Below, in pieces: positions 53,301 to 58,106 of a stretch of DNA of 64,000 bases (position 1 is its first letter; each line of letters begins with the position of its first letter). The translations under genes and the position numbers were made by a program. The notes beneath the pieces were generated by a model. That model was not told the origin of the DNA. It made no database searches and saw nothing but the letters and a program-made list of their open reading frames with translations. The DNA is from Vespula vulgaris (taxonomy: Eukaryota > Arthropoda > Insecta > Hymenoptera > Vespidae). The stretch is taken from NCBI RefSeq assembly GCF_905475345.1, contig NC_066587.1, positions 17,999,558 through 18,063,557 on the forward strand, in the 5' to 3' direction.

Positions 53301-54115
53301 CACAGAAAGTAAGACCATGCGGAATCGAGAGATGTCCTCAATGGCATACGACCGAATGGACAGCTTGCGAATCGTCGAGATGTTTCAATTGGCAAACGGC
53401 AATGCAAAGGCGTGACATCAGTTGTCGATTGACCGAGGAATTAGAAAATGGCCGTGAAAACGTCACTCAATTGGATCCGAATAAATGCGACGAAACAACG
53501 AGACCTCTGCAAAGACAAGAATGTTACAACGATGCTTGTAAAGGTGTATGGAGAGTAGGCGAATGGTCGGAGGTGAGTTAACTCGAGAGTTAATTGATAT
53601 CTTCTTGCTAAATTGATAAATTAATTTTTACAAAGTATATATGTATTTAATAGATATATATTATATTATATATATATGTGTGTGTGTGTGTGTTGACGTT
53701 TAGTGTACGGCATCTTGCGAAGAGGATGGTATAAAATACAGAATATTACAATGTGTCTGGTATGGCACGAAAAAGCCAGCTGGTAACGCGTGCAGAGATA
53801 TACCAAGACCACCGGTAATGAAGACGTGCAGAGGTCCAACCTGTCCTCAATCACCAGGTATATTTTTTTAATATTAATATTGATAAGAGGAATAAACGAT
53901 TAATATGTCTATCTCATTGAACGAATTAATCGTTTTTCTTCTTTTTCTATTTTCTTTTTTTTTTCATTTTTATTTTTTTGTCTTACCTTTGTCTCTTTCT
54001 TCTTTTTTGTGCAGCCGACTGTAAAGATCACTTGCCTATATGCAACAGAATGAAATTTATGAACATATGCAAAGTGCCGCTGTATCAGAAGCAGTGTTGC
54101 GCGTCTTGTCGTTAG
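799..54115 (+). CDS. nolo: ADAMTS-like secreted protein (MADD-4/ADAMTSL1-3/nolo type), 3' part of gene, 22 exons
   Basis: Join of 22 exons (each listed separately), 4674 coding bases, every junction GT-AG with matching phase and no internal stop. Order of domains: TSP1-1 (exons 1-2), ADAMTS cysteine-rich module (3-4), TSP1-2 (4-5), TSP1-3 (6-7), TSP1-4 (7-8), proline-rich linker (9), TSP1-5 (10), TSP1-6 (10-11), TSP1-7 (12), TSP1-8 (12-13), Ig domain (13-15), long cysteine-free linker (16-18), TSP1-9 to TSP1-11 (19-22), PLAC (22). There is no metalloprotease domain, which separates it from true ADAMTS enzymes; the TSP1-Ig-PLAC arrangement is that of ADAMTSL1/3 and C. elegans MADD-4. In that family the protein is secreted, and MADD-4 guides muscle arms and axons and clusters postsynaptic receptors; the same job here is inference. 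The 5' end with the signal peptide is outside the window. No spacer domain is visible. The nolo symbol is by orthology from memory. Confidence 0.9.
1322..1416. repeat. Compound (CT)n(AT)n microsatellite
   Basis: About 38 bases of CT units run directly into about 42 bases of TA units, then TCTG/TCTC. Confidence 0.9.
1863..1891. repeat. (CGAC)n tetranucleotide repeat
   Basis: About seven CCGA/CGAC units. Confidence 0.85.
2133..2194. repeat. (GA)31 microsatellite
   Basis: Uninterrupted GA dinucleotides over 62 bases. Confidence 0.95.
3428..3527 (+). CDS. nolo: ADAMTSL gene, exon 2: rest of TSP1-1
   Basis: Acceptor ttttcag, donor gtagat. One base completes the split lysine codon, then SCGGGISKQQRRCRR and four further cysteine-region residues follow, closing on NPQ in phase 0. 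The CSKSCGGG motif across the junction fits the O-fucosylation consensus CxxS/TCG of TSP1 repeats. Confidence 0.9.
4175..4244. repeat. Hexanucleotide repeat, AGCACT then AGGACT
   Basis: About a dozen six-base units; the first block is AGCACT, the second AGGACT, then back to GTACTAGCAC. A CAG/CAA-rich stretch follows. Confidence 0.88.
4865..4909. repeat. (CAAA)n(CTAA)n tetranucleotide repeat
   Basis: CAAA units switch to CTAA units by a single substitution. Confidence 0.88.
4990..5038. repeat. (GTCA)12 tetranucleotide repeat
   Basis: Perfect GTCA units over about 48 bases. Confidence 0.93.
5150..5192. repeat. Palindromic (GCAT)n repeat
   Basis: GCAT units with one CCAT break in the middle; each unit is self-complementary, so the tract can fold on itself. 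Confidence 0.92.
5603..5682. repeat. Compound (TA)n(CA)n(TA)n microsatellite
   Basis: A CA block about 19 bases long lies between two TA blocks. Confidence 0.9.
6839..7238. repeat. Two-copy direct duplication, period about 250
   Basis: The words agaaactaat (6839, 7087) and aacgagataaaaatgaa (6951, 7202) recur in order with similar A-rich sequence between. The second copy follows a CT tract (6998-7033). Confidence 0.8.
7618..7676. repeat. (CT)n microsatellite
   Basis: Uninterrupted CT dinucleotides over about 59 bases. Confidence 0.93.
8061..8110. repeat. (TTTC)n tetranucleotide repeat
   Basis: TTTC units, complementary to the GAAA tract at 8596-8668 about 490 bases away. Confidence 0.9.
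8596..8668. repeat. (GAAA)n tetranucleotide repeat
   Basis: GAAT then GAAA units, inside the spacer of the inverted repeat. Confidence 0.9.
8767..8840. repeat. (ACGT)n then (GAAC)n repeat
   Basis: TACG units (self-complementary) lead into GAAC units. Confidence 0.88.
11474..11540. repeat. (ATAC)n tetranucleotide repeat
   Basis: ATAC units with flanking TA repeats. Confidence 0.88.
12371..12416. repeat. (GAAA)n repeat
   Basis: About ten GAAA units after a poly(A) run. Confidence 0.85.
13303..13353. repeat. (CT)n microsatellite
   Basis: Uninterrupted CT units over about 50 bases. Confidence 0.92.
14649..14750. repeat. (CT)n with CTAT/CTTT variants
   Basis: Pure CT units followed by ATCTCT hexamers. 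Confidence 0.9.
15926..15956. repeat. Poly(A) run of 31
   Basis: Uninterrupted adenines. It could be a retroposon tail, but I see no recognisable element or target-site duplication upstream. Confidence 0.85.
16388..16436. repeat. (GA)n microsatellite
   Basis: GAAA units then GA units; a second GA/GAAA tract follows at about 16560-16617. Confidence 0.9.
17356..17384. repeat. (GCGAC)n pentanucleotide repeat
   Basis: Four to five GCGAC units after GAAC units, unusually GC-rich for the region. Confidence 0.85.
19541..19588. repeat. (TA)24 microsatellite
   Basis: Uninterrupted TA units. Confidence 0.95.
21893..21962. repeat. CT/CTTT-rich tract
   Basis: Pure CT core with TTTC and TCTT variants at both ends. 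Confidence 0.88.
22212..22304. repeat. (TTA)n-(TAA)n-(TTA)n triplet array
   Basis: A TTA block switches to TAA units and back to a longer TTA block, so adjacent blocks are perfect reverse complements. Confidence 0.92.
22882..23313 (+). CDS. nolo: ADAMTSL gene, exon 3: ADAMTS cysteine-rich module with glutamine-rich insert
   Basis: 144 codons, phase 0 at both ends; acceptor tttcag, donor gtaata. The start PCEKPSDFRAEQCAAFDD and later PARPCSLICRG and KVEDGTRCYLDGRDICINGEC match the cysteine-rich module of the ADAMTS/ADAMTSL family, where the exon follows the first TSP1. Between the CSLIC and VEDGTRC halves lies an insert of roughly 60 to 70 residues whose core (23047-23160) is 38 codons with 28 glutamines. 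The vertebrate counterpart has only a short loop there, as I recall it. The reading frame stays open throughout, so the tract is coding and not an intron. Confidence 0.93.
23047..23160 (+). repeat. Coding CAG/CAA repeat (polyglutamine)
   Basis: 38 codons, 28 of them CAG or CAA glutamine, mixed with H, K, N, L and Y, inside ADAMTSL exon 3. Mixed CAG/CAA codons point to a selected or stabilised tract and not a recent pure CAG expansion. Confidence 0.93.
23879..23932. repeat. (CT)n microsatellite
   Basis: CT units over about 52 bases, preceded by TTTC variants. Confidence 0.92.
27585..27637. repeat. (CT)n microsatellite
   Basis: CT units over about 52 bases; a GA tract lies about 500 bases upstream (27052-27084). 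Confidence 0.92.
28136..28181. repeat. (AT)n microsatellite
   Basis: About 23 AT units. Confidence 0.93.
28394..28920. repeat. Three-copy minisatellite with embedded CT tracts
   Basis: Units begin cttgataata at 28394, 28592 and 28758. Each has about 125 bases of AT-rich sequence (ending tttcgcaaat) and then a (CT)n tract of varying length. Copies 1 and 2 are nearly identical; copy 3 is more diverged. Another CT tract (28331-28387) precedes copy 1. Confidence 0.92.
29076..29137. repeat. (CT)n microsatellite
   Basis: Uninterrupted CT over about 60 bases; a GA tract lies about 150 bases downstream (29283-29314). Confidence 0.93.
30414..30472. repeat. (CT)n microsatellite
   Basis: CT units with two TTTC breaks near the start. 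Confidence 0.92.
30957..31240. repeat. Two-copy direct duplication with TA core
   Basis: Copy 1 (about 30957-31100) and copy 2 (about 31151-31240) share attat-gcaaaa-tttttat, a TA tract, and ttttcttttttagat in the same order. Confidence 0.78.
31378..31519 (+). CDS. nolo: ADAMTSL gene, exon 4: end of cysteine-rich module joined directly to TSP1-2
   Basis: Acceptor gttacag, donor gtaagt; starts in phase 0, ends with one base of a glycine codon. VGCDLRVGSSKNTDACGVCGGNGSSC is represented by its key pieces VGCD, DACGVCGGNG and SSC, the standard ADAMTS cysteine-rich terminus. In most family members about 120 residues of spacer domain follow; here the same exon runs straight on through YSWNLEPISACSKSCGGG into the second TSP1 repeat. 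Confidence 0.92.
31520..32308 (+). other. ADAMTSL intron 4
   Basis: Starts with a C-rich minisatellite (31549-31619) 30 bases after the donor; the rest is AT-rich with a CA tract near 32030. Confidence 0.75.
31549..31619. repeat. C-rich minisatellite (G-rich on minus strand)
   Basis: Units of cctctccacc and ccctccaccc alternate over 70 bases, 30 bases after the exon 4 donor. The minus strand has repeated runs of three to five G. Confidence 0.93.
32309..32441 (+). CDS. nolo: ADAMTSL gene, exon 5: rest of TSP1-2
   Basis: Acceptor ttcctcag, donor gtgagt. The first two bases complete a glycine, giving CGGGFKIAMPVCKAVG; the repeat ends with VPCNTHPC. The cysteine order (C-x3-C near the start, then C, C, C-x3-C at the end) is that of a group 2 TSP1 repeat. 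Ends with two bases of a lysine codon. Confidence 0.9.
32442..35205 (+). other. ADAMTSL intron 5 (2.8 kb)
   Basis: AT-rich and relatively poor in microsatellites, with CTC/CCT triplet repeats near 34635-34690 and CTA/ACT triplets near 34920-35010. No exon recognised. Confidence 0.7.
35206..35308 (+). CDS. nolo: ADAMTSL gene, exon 6: first half of TSP1-3
   Basis: Acceptor ctttcag, donor gtaagg. Reads WISGEWSKCSASCGGGSRTR and then AVFC, ending at GNETTK in phase 0. It has the WxxW-type tryptophans and the CSASCGG O-fucose motif. NET is a potential N-glycosylation sequon. Confidence 0.9.
35309..36098 (+). other. ADAMTSL intron 6 with repeat-poor island
   Basis: Polypyrimidine tracts surround a repeat-poor island at about 35525-35741 that is open on both strands (see findings). 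A CT tract lies near 35870. Confidence 0.7.
36099..36197 (+). CDS. nolo: ADAMTSL gene, exon 7: end of TSP1-3, start of TSP1-4
   Basis: 33 codons, phase 0 at both ends; acceptor gttacag, donor gtttgt. HKCSVTHKPRVQETC and IISCP finish the third repeat; MWEADQWSE opens the fourth, cut just before its first cysteine. Cutting between WSE and C recurs at exons 12/13 and 20/21, which suggests repeat duplication together with its intron. Confidence 0.9.
38402..38440. repeat. (AT)n microsatellite
   Basis: About 18 AT units. Confidence 0.9.
39018..39069. repeat. (GA)n microsatellite
   Basis: GA units with one GAGC break near the start. Confidence 0.92.
42777..42818. repeat. (GA)n microsatellite
   Basis: About 20 GA units, about 60 bases after a CT tract (42706-42728) with which it could pair. 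Confidence 0.9.
44500..44641 (+). CDS. nolo: ADAMTSL gene, exon 8: rest of TSP1-4
   Basis: Acceptor ttcaacag, donor gtaagt. Begins CSASCGIGVRRRSIECRDG and ends with ECKANVACSM plus one base of a split codon. This exon sits 8.3 kb from exon 7. Confidence 0.9.
44888..44981 (+). CDS. nolo: ADAMTSL gene, exon 9: proline-rich linker
   Basis: Acceptor atgaaag (weak pyrimidine tract), donor gtaagt. Two bases complete a tyrosine; the peptide GEDLTQPLMQPYPPPPVPEK and the rest carries no cysteine. It links TSP1-4 and TSP1-5. The exon is short and its acceptor is poor, so it could be alternatively spliced, although skipping it would shift the frame (94 bases). Confidence 0.8.
45041..45149. repeat. (TATC)n tetranucleotide repeat
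   Basis: About 27 TATC units with three single-base breaks (TTTA, TGTT, TGTC). Confidence 0.93.
46043..46122. repeat. Compound (CT)n(TATC)n repeat
   Basis: CT units over about 50 bases then seven TATC units. Confidence 0.92.
47634..47670. repeat. Palindromic (CGAT)n repeat
   Basis: About nine self-complementary ATCG units, 41 bases upstream of exon 10. Confidence 0.93.
47711..48129 (+). CDS. nolo: ADAMTSL gene, exon 10: TSP1-5 and start of TSP1-6
   Basis: Acceptor ccttag, donor gtaaag. FIAEEWSPCSVTCGDGIRRR, then a longer middle (IFLEFSRTIAKLPD) and CVMEPC make a complete repeat. A serine/glycine-rich spacer of about 60 residues follows, then YSWKEAGYTPCSATCLGG starts the next repeat. Starts by completing a threonine and ends with one base of a glycine codon. 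Confidence 0.92.
48130..48863 (+). other. ADAMTSL intron 10
   Basis: TTCC repeat near 48185-48210, TAG triplets near 48400, then about 300 bases of fairly unique sequence before a pyrimidine tract and acceptor. Two frames are open for over 50 codons near 48540-48790, with no homology I recognise. Confidence 0.65.
48864..48993 (+). CDS. nolo: ADAMTSL gene, exon 11: rest of TSP1-6
   Basis: Acceptor gactccag, donor gtaaac. VQELIIYCVRDDTGK, later LLCSAETK and CNDHPCPP complete the repeat. Closely resembles the matching repeat in vertebrate ADAMTSL1/3 (CSATCLGG/VQELIxxCV), a useful marker of family identity. Confidence 0.9.
48994..49660 (+). other. ADAMTSL intron 11, mostly minisatellite
   Basis: About two thirds of it is a four-copy tandem repeat (49032-49512, listed separately); the remainder is AT-rich. 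Confidence 0.75.
49032..49512. repeat. Four-copy minisatellite filling intron 11
   Basis: Copies begin at about 49032, 49161, 49281 and 49393 with the pattern aaga-ttaattgg, A/G-rich, variable TA or T tract, ttctttttcata-aaaattaata, cctataaacgattatcattcg, ttt-taaat. A fifth partial end (cattcgtttctaaatg) closes the array. Period falls from 129 to 112 as the internal microsatellite shortens. Confidence 0.93.
49661..49871 (+). CDS. nolo: ADAMTSL gene, exon 12: TSP1-7 and start of TSP1-8
   Basis: Acceptor aaccacag, donor gtactt. RWRYSEFLPCMSPCGIGIQT opens TSP1-7, which ends CNVLDCP; KWSAGEWGE starts TSP1-8. The first cysteine pair reads CMSPC, so the S/T expected just before the second cysteine for O-fucosylation is a proline. 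Confidence 0.92.
49872..50239 (+). other. ADAMTSL intron 12
   Basis: 368 bases, AT-rich, with TA repeats after the donor and a GT then GA microsatellite near 50137-50176. Nothing else seen. Confidence 0.7.
50240..50550 (+). CDS. nolo: ADAMTSL gene, exon 13: rest of TSP1-8, first strand of Ig domain
   Basis: Acceptor attcgcag, donor gtaaga. CSKSCGGGVKRRNVTCEQIM and CNTKPC finish TSP1-8. After an asparagine/serine-rich linker with sequons (NSS, NQS) the peptide GGIARVFQGTPFIKIRCPVK is the B-strand cysteine region of an I-set Ig domain. Confidence 0.92.
50725..50852 (+). CDS. nolo: ADAMTSL gene, exon 14: core of Ig domain
   Basis: Acceptor cattgcag, donor gtaagt. QIIWTKDGKELR contains the invariant Ig tryptophan; KGALKVMDITTSDDGVYACV has the L-x-I-x3-D-x-G-x-Y-x-C signature of the F strand. 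Ends with one base of the next codon. Confidence 0.93.
50961..51128 (+). CDS. nolo: ADAMTSL gene, exon 15: G strand of Ig domain and linker
   Basis: Acceptor tttgaag, donor gtataa. ASLSHAETRVIVKLRSKEQ is the final Ig strand, joined in phase to YACV of exon 14; a polar linker follows. The acceptor is weak but the only one nearby that keeps the frame and the domain. Confidence 0.85.
51246..51415 (+). CDS. nolo: ADAMTSL gene, exon 16: basic linker
   Basis: Acceptor ctaccag, donor gtaaat; ends in phase 0. The peptide has no cysteine and contains a strongly basic stretch (RKPQHKRQR) before a serine/threonine/proline segment. No domain recognised. Confidence 0.82.
51647..51742 (+). CDS. nolo: ADAMTSL gene, exon 17: linker with MPHLSYL motif
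   Basis: Acceptor cgtcag, donor gtgagg; 32 codons, phase 0 at both ends, so it can be skipped without a frameshift. Ends with LMPHLSYLISSIK, which runs across the junction into AYWPFQG; this amphipathic segment is the most structured-looking part of the linker region. Confidence 0.8.
51878..52898 (+). CDS. nolo: ADAMTSL gene, exon 18: long cysteine-free acidic linker
   Basis: Acceptor gtttgcag, donor gtaaga at 52899. 340 codons, the largest exon, beginning AYWPFQG. The rest is rich in D, E, S, T and N with no cysteine and no recognisable fold, so it is probably disordered. Several N-x-S/T sequons and dibasic sites are present. The frame stays open past the donor to a stop near 52933, so the junction at 52898 rests on phase match with exon 19. 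Confidence 0.88.
53013..53095 (+). CDS. nolo: ADAMTSL gene, exon 19: start of TSP1-9
   Basis: Acceptor ttttatag, donor gtaaaa. FEWVTTNWSDCSQTCGGSG is the N-terminal half of a TSP1 repeat with the CSQTCGG O-fucose motif. Ends in phase 0. Confidence 0.9.
53189..53572 (+). CDS. nolo: ADAMTSL gene, exon 20: rest of TSP1-9, TSP1-10, start of TSP1-11
   Basis: 128 codons, phase 0 at both ends; acceptor attttag, donor gtgagt. TSP1-9 ends CGIERCP. TSP1-10 begins WHTTEWTACESSRCFNWQ, with four rather than three residues between its first two cysteines and no glycine after them, and ends CYNDACK. VWRVGEWSE opens TSP1-11. Confidence 0.92.
53704..53857 (+). CDS. nolo: ADAMTSL gene, exon 21: rest of TSP1-11
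   Basis: Acceptor gtttag, donor gtatat. CTASCEEDGIKYRILQCVW and CRGPTCPQSP complete the last TSP1 repeat. Two residues (EED for G) are inserted after the CTASC motif. Confidence 0.92.
54015..54115 (+). CDS. nolo: ADAMTSL gene, exon 22: PLAC domain and stop
   Basis: Acceptor tgtgcag; stop TAG at 54113-54115. ADCKDHLPICNRMKFMNICK and the tail QKQCCASCR give six cysteines in the PLAC (protease and lacunin) pattern that ends papilin, lacunin and ADAMTSL proteins. The stop follows the last PLAC cysteine by one residue, as usual. Confidence 0.95.
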
Positions 54116-54752
54116 TTCGGACGAAAAAAAGGAAAAGAAGAAGAAGAAGAAAAAAGGAAAAACGTATGTGAAGATCGTATGTGAAGTGCAAAGACGAATG
54201 AAAAAAAAGAAGAGGTTAGATAGCAGACGATGATGGTATTTAGATCACGAAGATGAAAAAGATCTATGGATCGAGAAGCTTTAATCATCTTATAAAACGT
54301 GATGATCCTCGCGATAGATTTCGCGATGAAACCATCGATCGTTATCGTTAGGAAAAATTATAATGCCCGTTAGAGAGATACGAAAAGGACTTCGTAATTA
54401 TATCCGTGAGGAAAAAAAAAGAAATGAAGAAAAGTTTTAAACGATAAAACGATATCGAAGCTCCTCTTCGTTAATGTTGATTGGATAGTATTACGATGTA
54501 ACATTCACGATTAAGTACTCTGAATGCAGTATCGACCAAGTTATTTCCTTTCGTAATTATGTTTCTTCTCTTGTAGCTATTAAAATACGTCAGAGGAATA
54601 TAACCGCGCCGAGTCTCACAAATCCGTGAGGAGGATATTATATTATATAGTTTTGAGAAAGAAAAGAGATAAAAACGAAACAACAAAATATTTAAAAAAA
54701 AAAGAAAAAAGAAAAATAAAGAAGAAGGAAAGAAAGAAAAATACAAAGAGAG

Positions 54753-54755
<3 letters not shown>

Positions 54756-54806
<51 letters not shown>
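54756..54806. repeat. (GA)n microsatellite in probable 3' UTR
   Basis: About 25 GA units, 640 bases after the ADAMTSL stop. Confidence 0.92.
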
Positions 54807-54808
<2 letters not shown>

Positions 54809-55197
54809 TATAAAGACACCACATGCAAAGAAAGCTGAAAATCCTCGTTTCGTCCTAATTAAGCTATAATTTGTTGAACCACATGTAAGTACGTTACGTG
54901 TACAGTTTGGCGCGAATCCTAATCGCGCATACTCTTGTGCCCTAGAAAAAAAAAAGAAGAAGAAGAAATGGAAACGTGGAATTCGTCCAAAAAAGTTGAA
55001 GGTATATCTATATTGTTAAAGTTCAATGTGAGAGAAAGAGAGAGAAAGAGAGAGAGAAAAAGAGGGAGAAAAAGAGAGGTGAAATGGCAGAAAGTTTCAT
55101 TAACGCGTTCGAAACAGAGATGATTATTAGCGCGCTACGCGATTAATAAGTATGTTATTAAAGTTTGTCAATGTTGATGTTTGAATCGCACGGCTTT

Positions 55198-55203
55198 AAT
55201 AAA
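55198..55203 (+). terminator. AATAAA poly(A) signal candidate, proximal
   Basis: Canonical hexamer about 1.1 kb after the ADAMTSL stop. Other A-rich AATAAA-like words occur nearby, so use is uncertain. Confidence 0.35.
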
Positions 55204-55843
55204 CGGAAACACTAATTTTTAATAAGTGAAAAGTCAAATCGATGATAAAACAGAATGAAACTACGTATATTAAGTGCCCTCCCCCCCTTTTTATCCCCTA
55301 ATGAGAAAAAAAAGTCGGCGGCGCAACAAGGACACGTTCGTAACGGGTTTATTTTTTTACAATTTTCTTAACAAGCACAATCAAAGCCATTAGTTTCGGG
55401 AAGAACAAGATGAAAAAGAAGAAAAAAAAGAAAAAAGAAAAAAAAAAGAAACACGAAAGAAACGAAACGAAACGAAACGAAATAAAGAGAGAAAATAAAA
55501 TATAAAGAGGAAGAAAATCATTTCTTAAGACTGAGACGCTATTTCGACTATTTCGAGAAAATAATTTATTATTAATCGAACATAAGCACCGAAATATATA
55601 CTTCCTTTTTATTTTTCTCTGTGCCCTCCAAAGAATCCTTGCGATTACATTCCGCCTAGCGTCCATAGTTTTATTACGTCCTTTTATTTTTCTTTTCATT
55701 TCTTATTTTTGTTTTTTTTTGTTTTTGTTTTTGTTTTTATCTTTCCTTTATTTTATTTTGTTCTTTTCTTTTTCTTCTTTTCCTTTTTATTTTCATTTTC
55801 GCTATACATATATAAATACATATATGAATATACGAAGAGAGGA

Positions 55844-55901
55844 GAAGGAGGAAGAAGAAGAAGAAGAAGAAGAAGAAGAAGAAGAAGAAAAAGAAGAAGA
55901 A
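55844..55901. repeat. (GAA)n triplet repeat in probable 3' UTR
   Basis: About 16 GAA units with G- and A-rich edges. Confidence 0.9.
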
Positions 55902-56009
55902 AAAAAAAATGAAGAAGAGAGGAAAATAAAAAAAATATATATATGTATTAAATATTTGTTGCCACGTTACCTCTAAGTTAGCAAAAAAGTTTCATATGAA
56001 ATGATTATA

Positions 56010-56045
<36 letters not shown>

Positions 56046-56085
56046 CACATACACATGTATACATATACGTATATATATAAATATA

Positions 56086-56133
<48 letters not shown>

Positions 56134-56227
56134 AAATATAAAGTTAACTAACAACGTAAGTTACAGATAAATTATTATGCGCCTATAAGCGTCCTGTGAG
56201 GCGAACATAAGCCAATAGATTCTAAGC

Positions 56228-56233
56228 AATAAA
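56228..56233 (+). terminator. AATAAA poly(A) signal candidate, middle
   Basis: Canonical hexamer in less repetitive sequence (gcaataaaacg), about 2.1 kb after the stop. Confidence 0.35.
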
Positions 56234-56567
56234 ACGTATAGGTATAATATGTAATATAATATTTTGTTAAAAACCTCTGGCGAAAATTCGTTGACATGAA
56301 CATTCTATCGTTAGTCCAATCGCCCGAATTTACTTATGTGCCTCTAAACGCGTAATCGCAGAACCAATCGTCTTGCTGTTTACAGTTTGAAGAGAGAATA
56401 TCATTCTCGATATTTAGTGTCGCACTACATCTTTCGGATTAGAAGGCCCTTTAACATATACCAGGACGATATATATATATATATATATACATATATACAT
56501 ATATATATGTTATTTCAAATATTAATAATATTAATAATAATAATTATTATAATAATAAATGAATAGA

Positions 56568-56602
<35 letters not shown>

Positions 56603-57694
56603 AAGGTTCGGACAACACCAAGAAAATAAAAATAAAATATTCTTTTCAAACTACATATTATATATATATATATATATGTATCGTTCGATCGTCGAGTCGC
56701 TTGTGAGCTTTCATTTTCTTTTTTTCCGAATATTATAAGCACAAAAAAGAAATATTGTAAACAAATTTTCGCTATAAACGAATTTTCGAGAGAATACGGC
56801 TGAAGTATGTTTGCCAAAGCGAGCTGACTTATAAAAGATGTGAAATTAAATATAAAATAAAAGAAATTTAACATATTAACGGAAGAGGAAGACTTACGAG
56901 AGATGATGAAAAAAAAAAGAAGAAGAAGAAGAAGAAGAGAAAAAAGAAATAAAAGAGATAACAAATTTATATTAACAGCTACGTAAACTAATTAAATTGC
57001 ACGCAAATAAAGGAAATCAGAAGAGATATAAGGTGACTTTCTCTGTTTAAAAAAATAAAAAAATAAAAAAAATAAAAAATAAGAAAAACGAAAAAAAGGA
57101 TACAAAGAATAGAGGGAGGAAGAAAAAGAAGAACAAAAAATAGAAAAAAGAAAGTCGAGGGAAAAGTTAATGCGCGGATAAAAGCATACGAGAAGCGCAC
57201 CGCTTCGCCACATAGATACAACATACTACATCTACTACATATACATATATACATACACTTACTACATACACATACACGTACATACAACATACATACATAT
57301 ATACATCATACATAGATACATATAGACATACATACATACGTACATACGTATATACATATATACACCCAGCGACAAGAGCTCGAAAGGGACTACTGAGGCC
57401 TTTGCTCGGTGTACTACATATATGTATATTGTCGGTATATTTCCATAAACTATTTCATTGAAATTGAACCTCTCTTCTGGTAATGTCTCAACCTAGGTTT
57501 CTATCTAATGTATTCATCAATATTACATGAGGCATTTATTTCGATTCGTCTGTCTGTAAACTAGTGATAGAACAACAAAAACAACAATAACAACAATAAA
57601 ATAAATTCATCGACGAATCATGGTTTTGTAAATATTGCGAAACAATTTATTGAAACATCTCTCCGTATATATTATTATCGTTATAATAATTATG

Positions 57695-57720
57695 AATTAT
57701 TATTATTATTATCATTATTA

Positions 57721-57760
<40 letters not shown>

Positions 57761-57764
57761 TATA

Positions 57765-57810
<46 letters not shown>
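57695..57810. repeat. (ATT)n triplet array
   Basis: More than 35 ATT units with a few ATC, ACT and AAT breaks, just before the distal poly(A) signal. Confidence 0.92.
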
Positions 57811-57876
57811 GTACTGGTTGAGAAGAGCATTATTATTGTTCATTCTATCTATGTAAATATGTAATTGCCTAATGCG

Positions 57877-57882
57877 AATAAA
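57877..57882 (+). terminator. AATAAA poly(A) signal candidate, distal
   Basis: Canonical hexamer after the ATT array, about 115 bases before the opposite-strand signal of the hydroxylysine kinase gene. If used, the two convergent 3' ends nearly touch. Confidence 0.4.
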
Positions 57883-57996
57883 ACCAGAGGATATATCACT
57901 GCATAAATCATAACATTGTTCTTCCCAACAGTATACTATAATACTATAACATGTATAATATTGTTCCAACAATGACTATTATATAATTAATATTAA

Positions 57997-58002
57997 TTTA
58001 TT
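57997..58002 (-). terminator. Poly(A) signal of the hydroxylysine kinase gene
   Basis: The plus strand reads tttatt, i.e. AATAAA on the minus strand, about 105 bases after the stop codon. It is the first canonical hexamer downstream of the gene. Confidence 0.55.
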
Positions 58003-58106
58003 GCTCGTTCAATTGACACATCATTCGAAAATATGAAAAACGAACCGACTTAAGTGCAAAAGACAATATCACACGCGATCGATAAGAAAATAATTGTTTA
58101 TATTTT

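Larger units (their letters stand above)
54116..57996 (+). other. Probable long 3' UTR and downstream DNA of the ADAMTSL gene
   Basis: No coding signal. Contains a GA tract (54756-54806), a GAAAC repeat (about 55452-55485), GAA triplets (55844-55901), AT tracts (56010-56125, 56466-56510), AAAT repeat (56565-56602) and an ATT-triplet array (57695-57810). AATAAA signals at 55198, 56228 and 57877 offer possible 3' ends; which one is used cannot be told from sequence. Confidence 0.5.
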
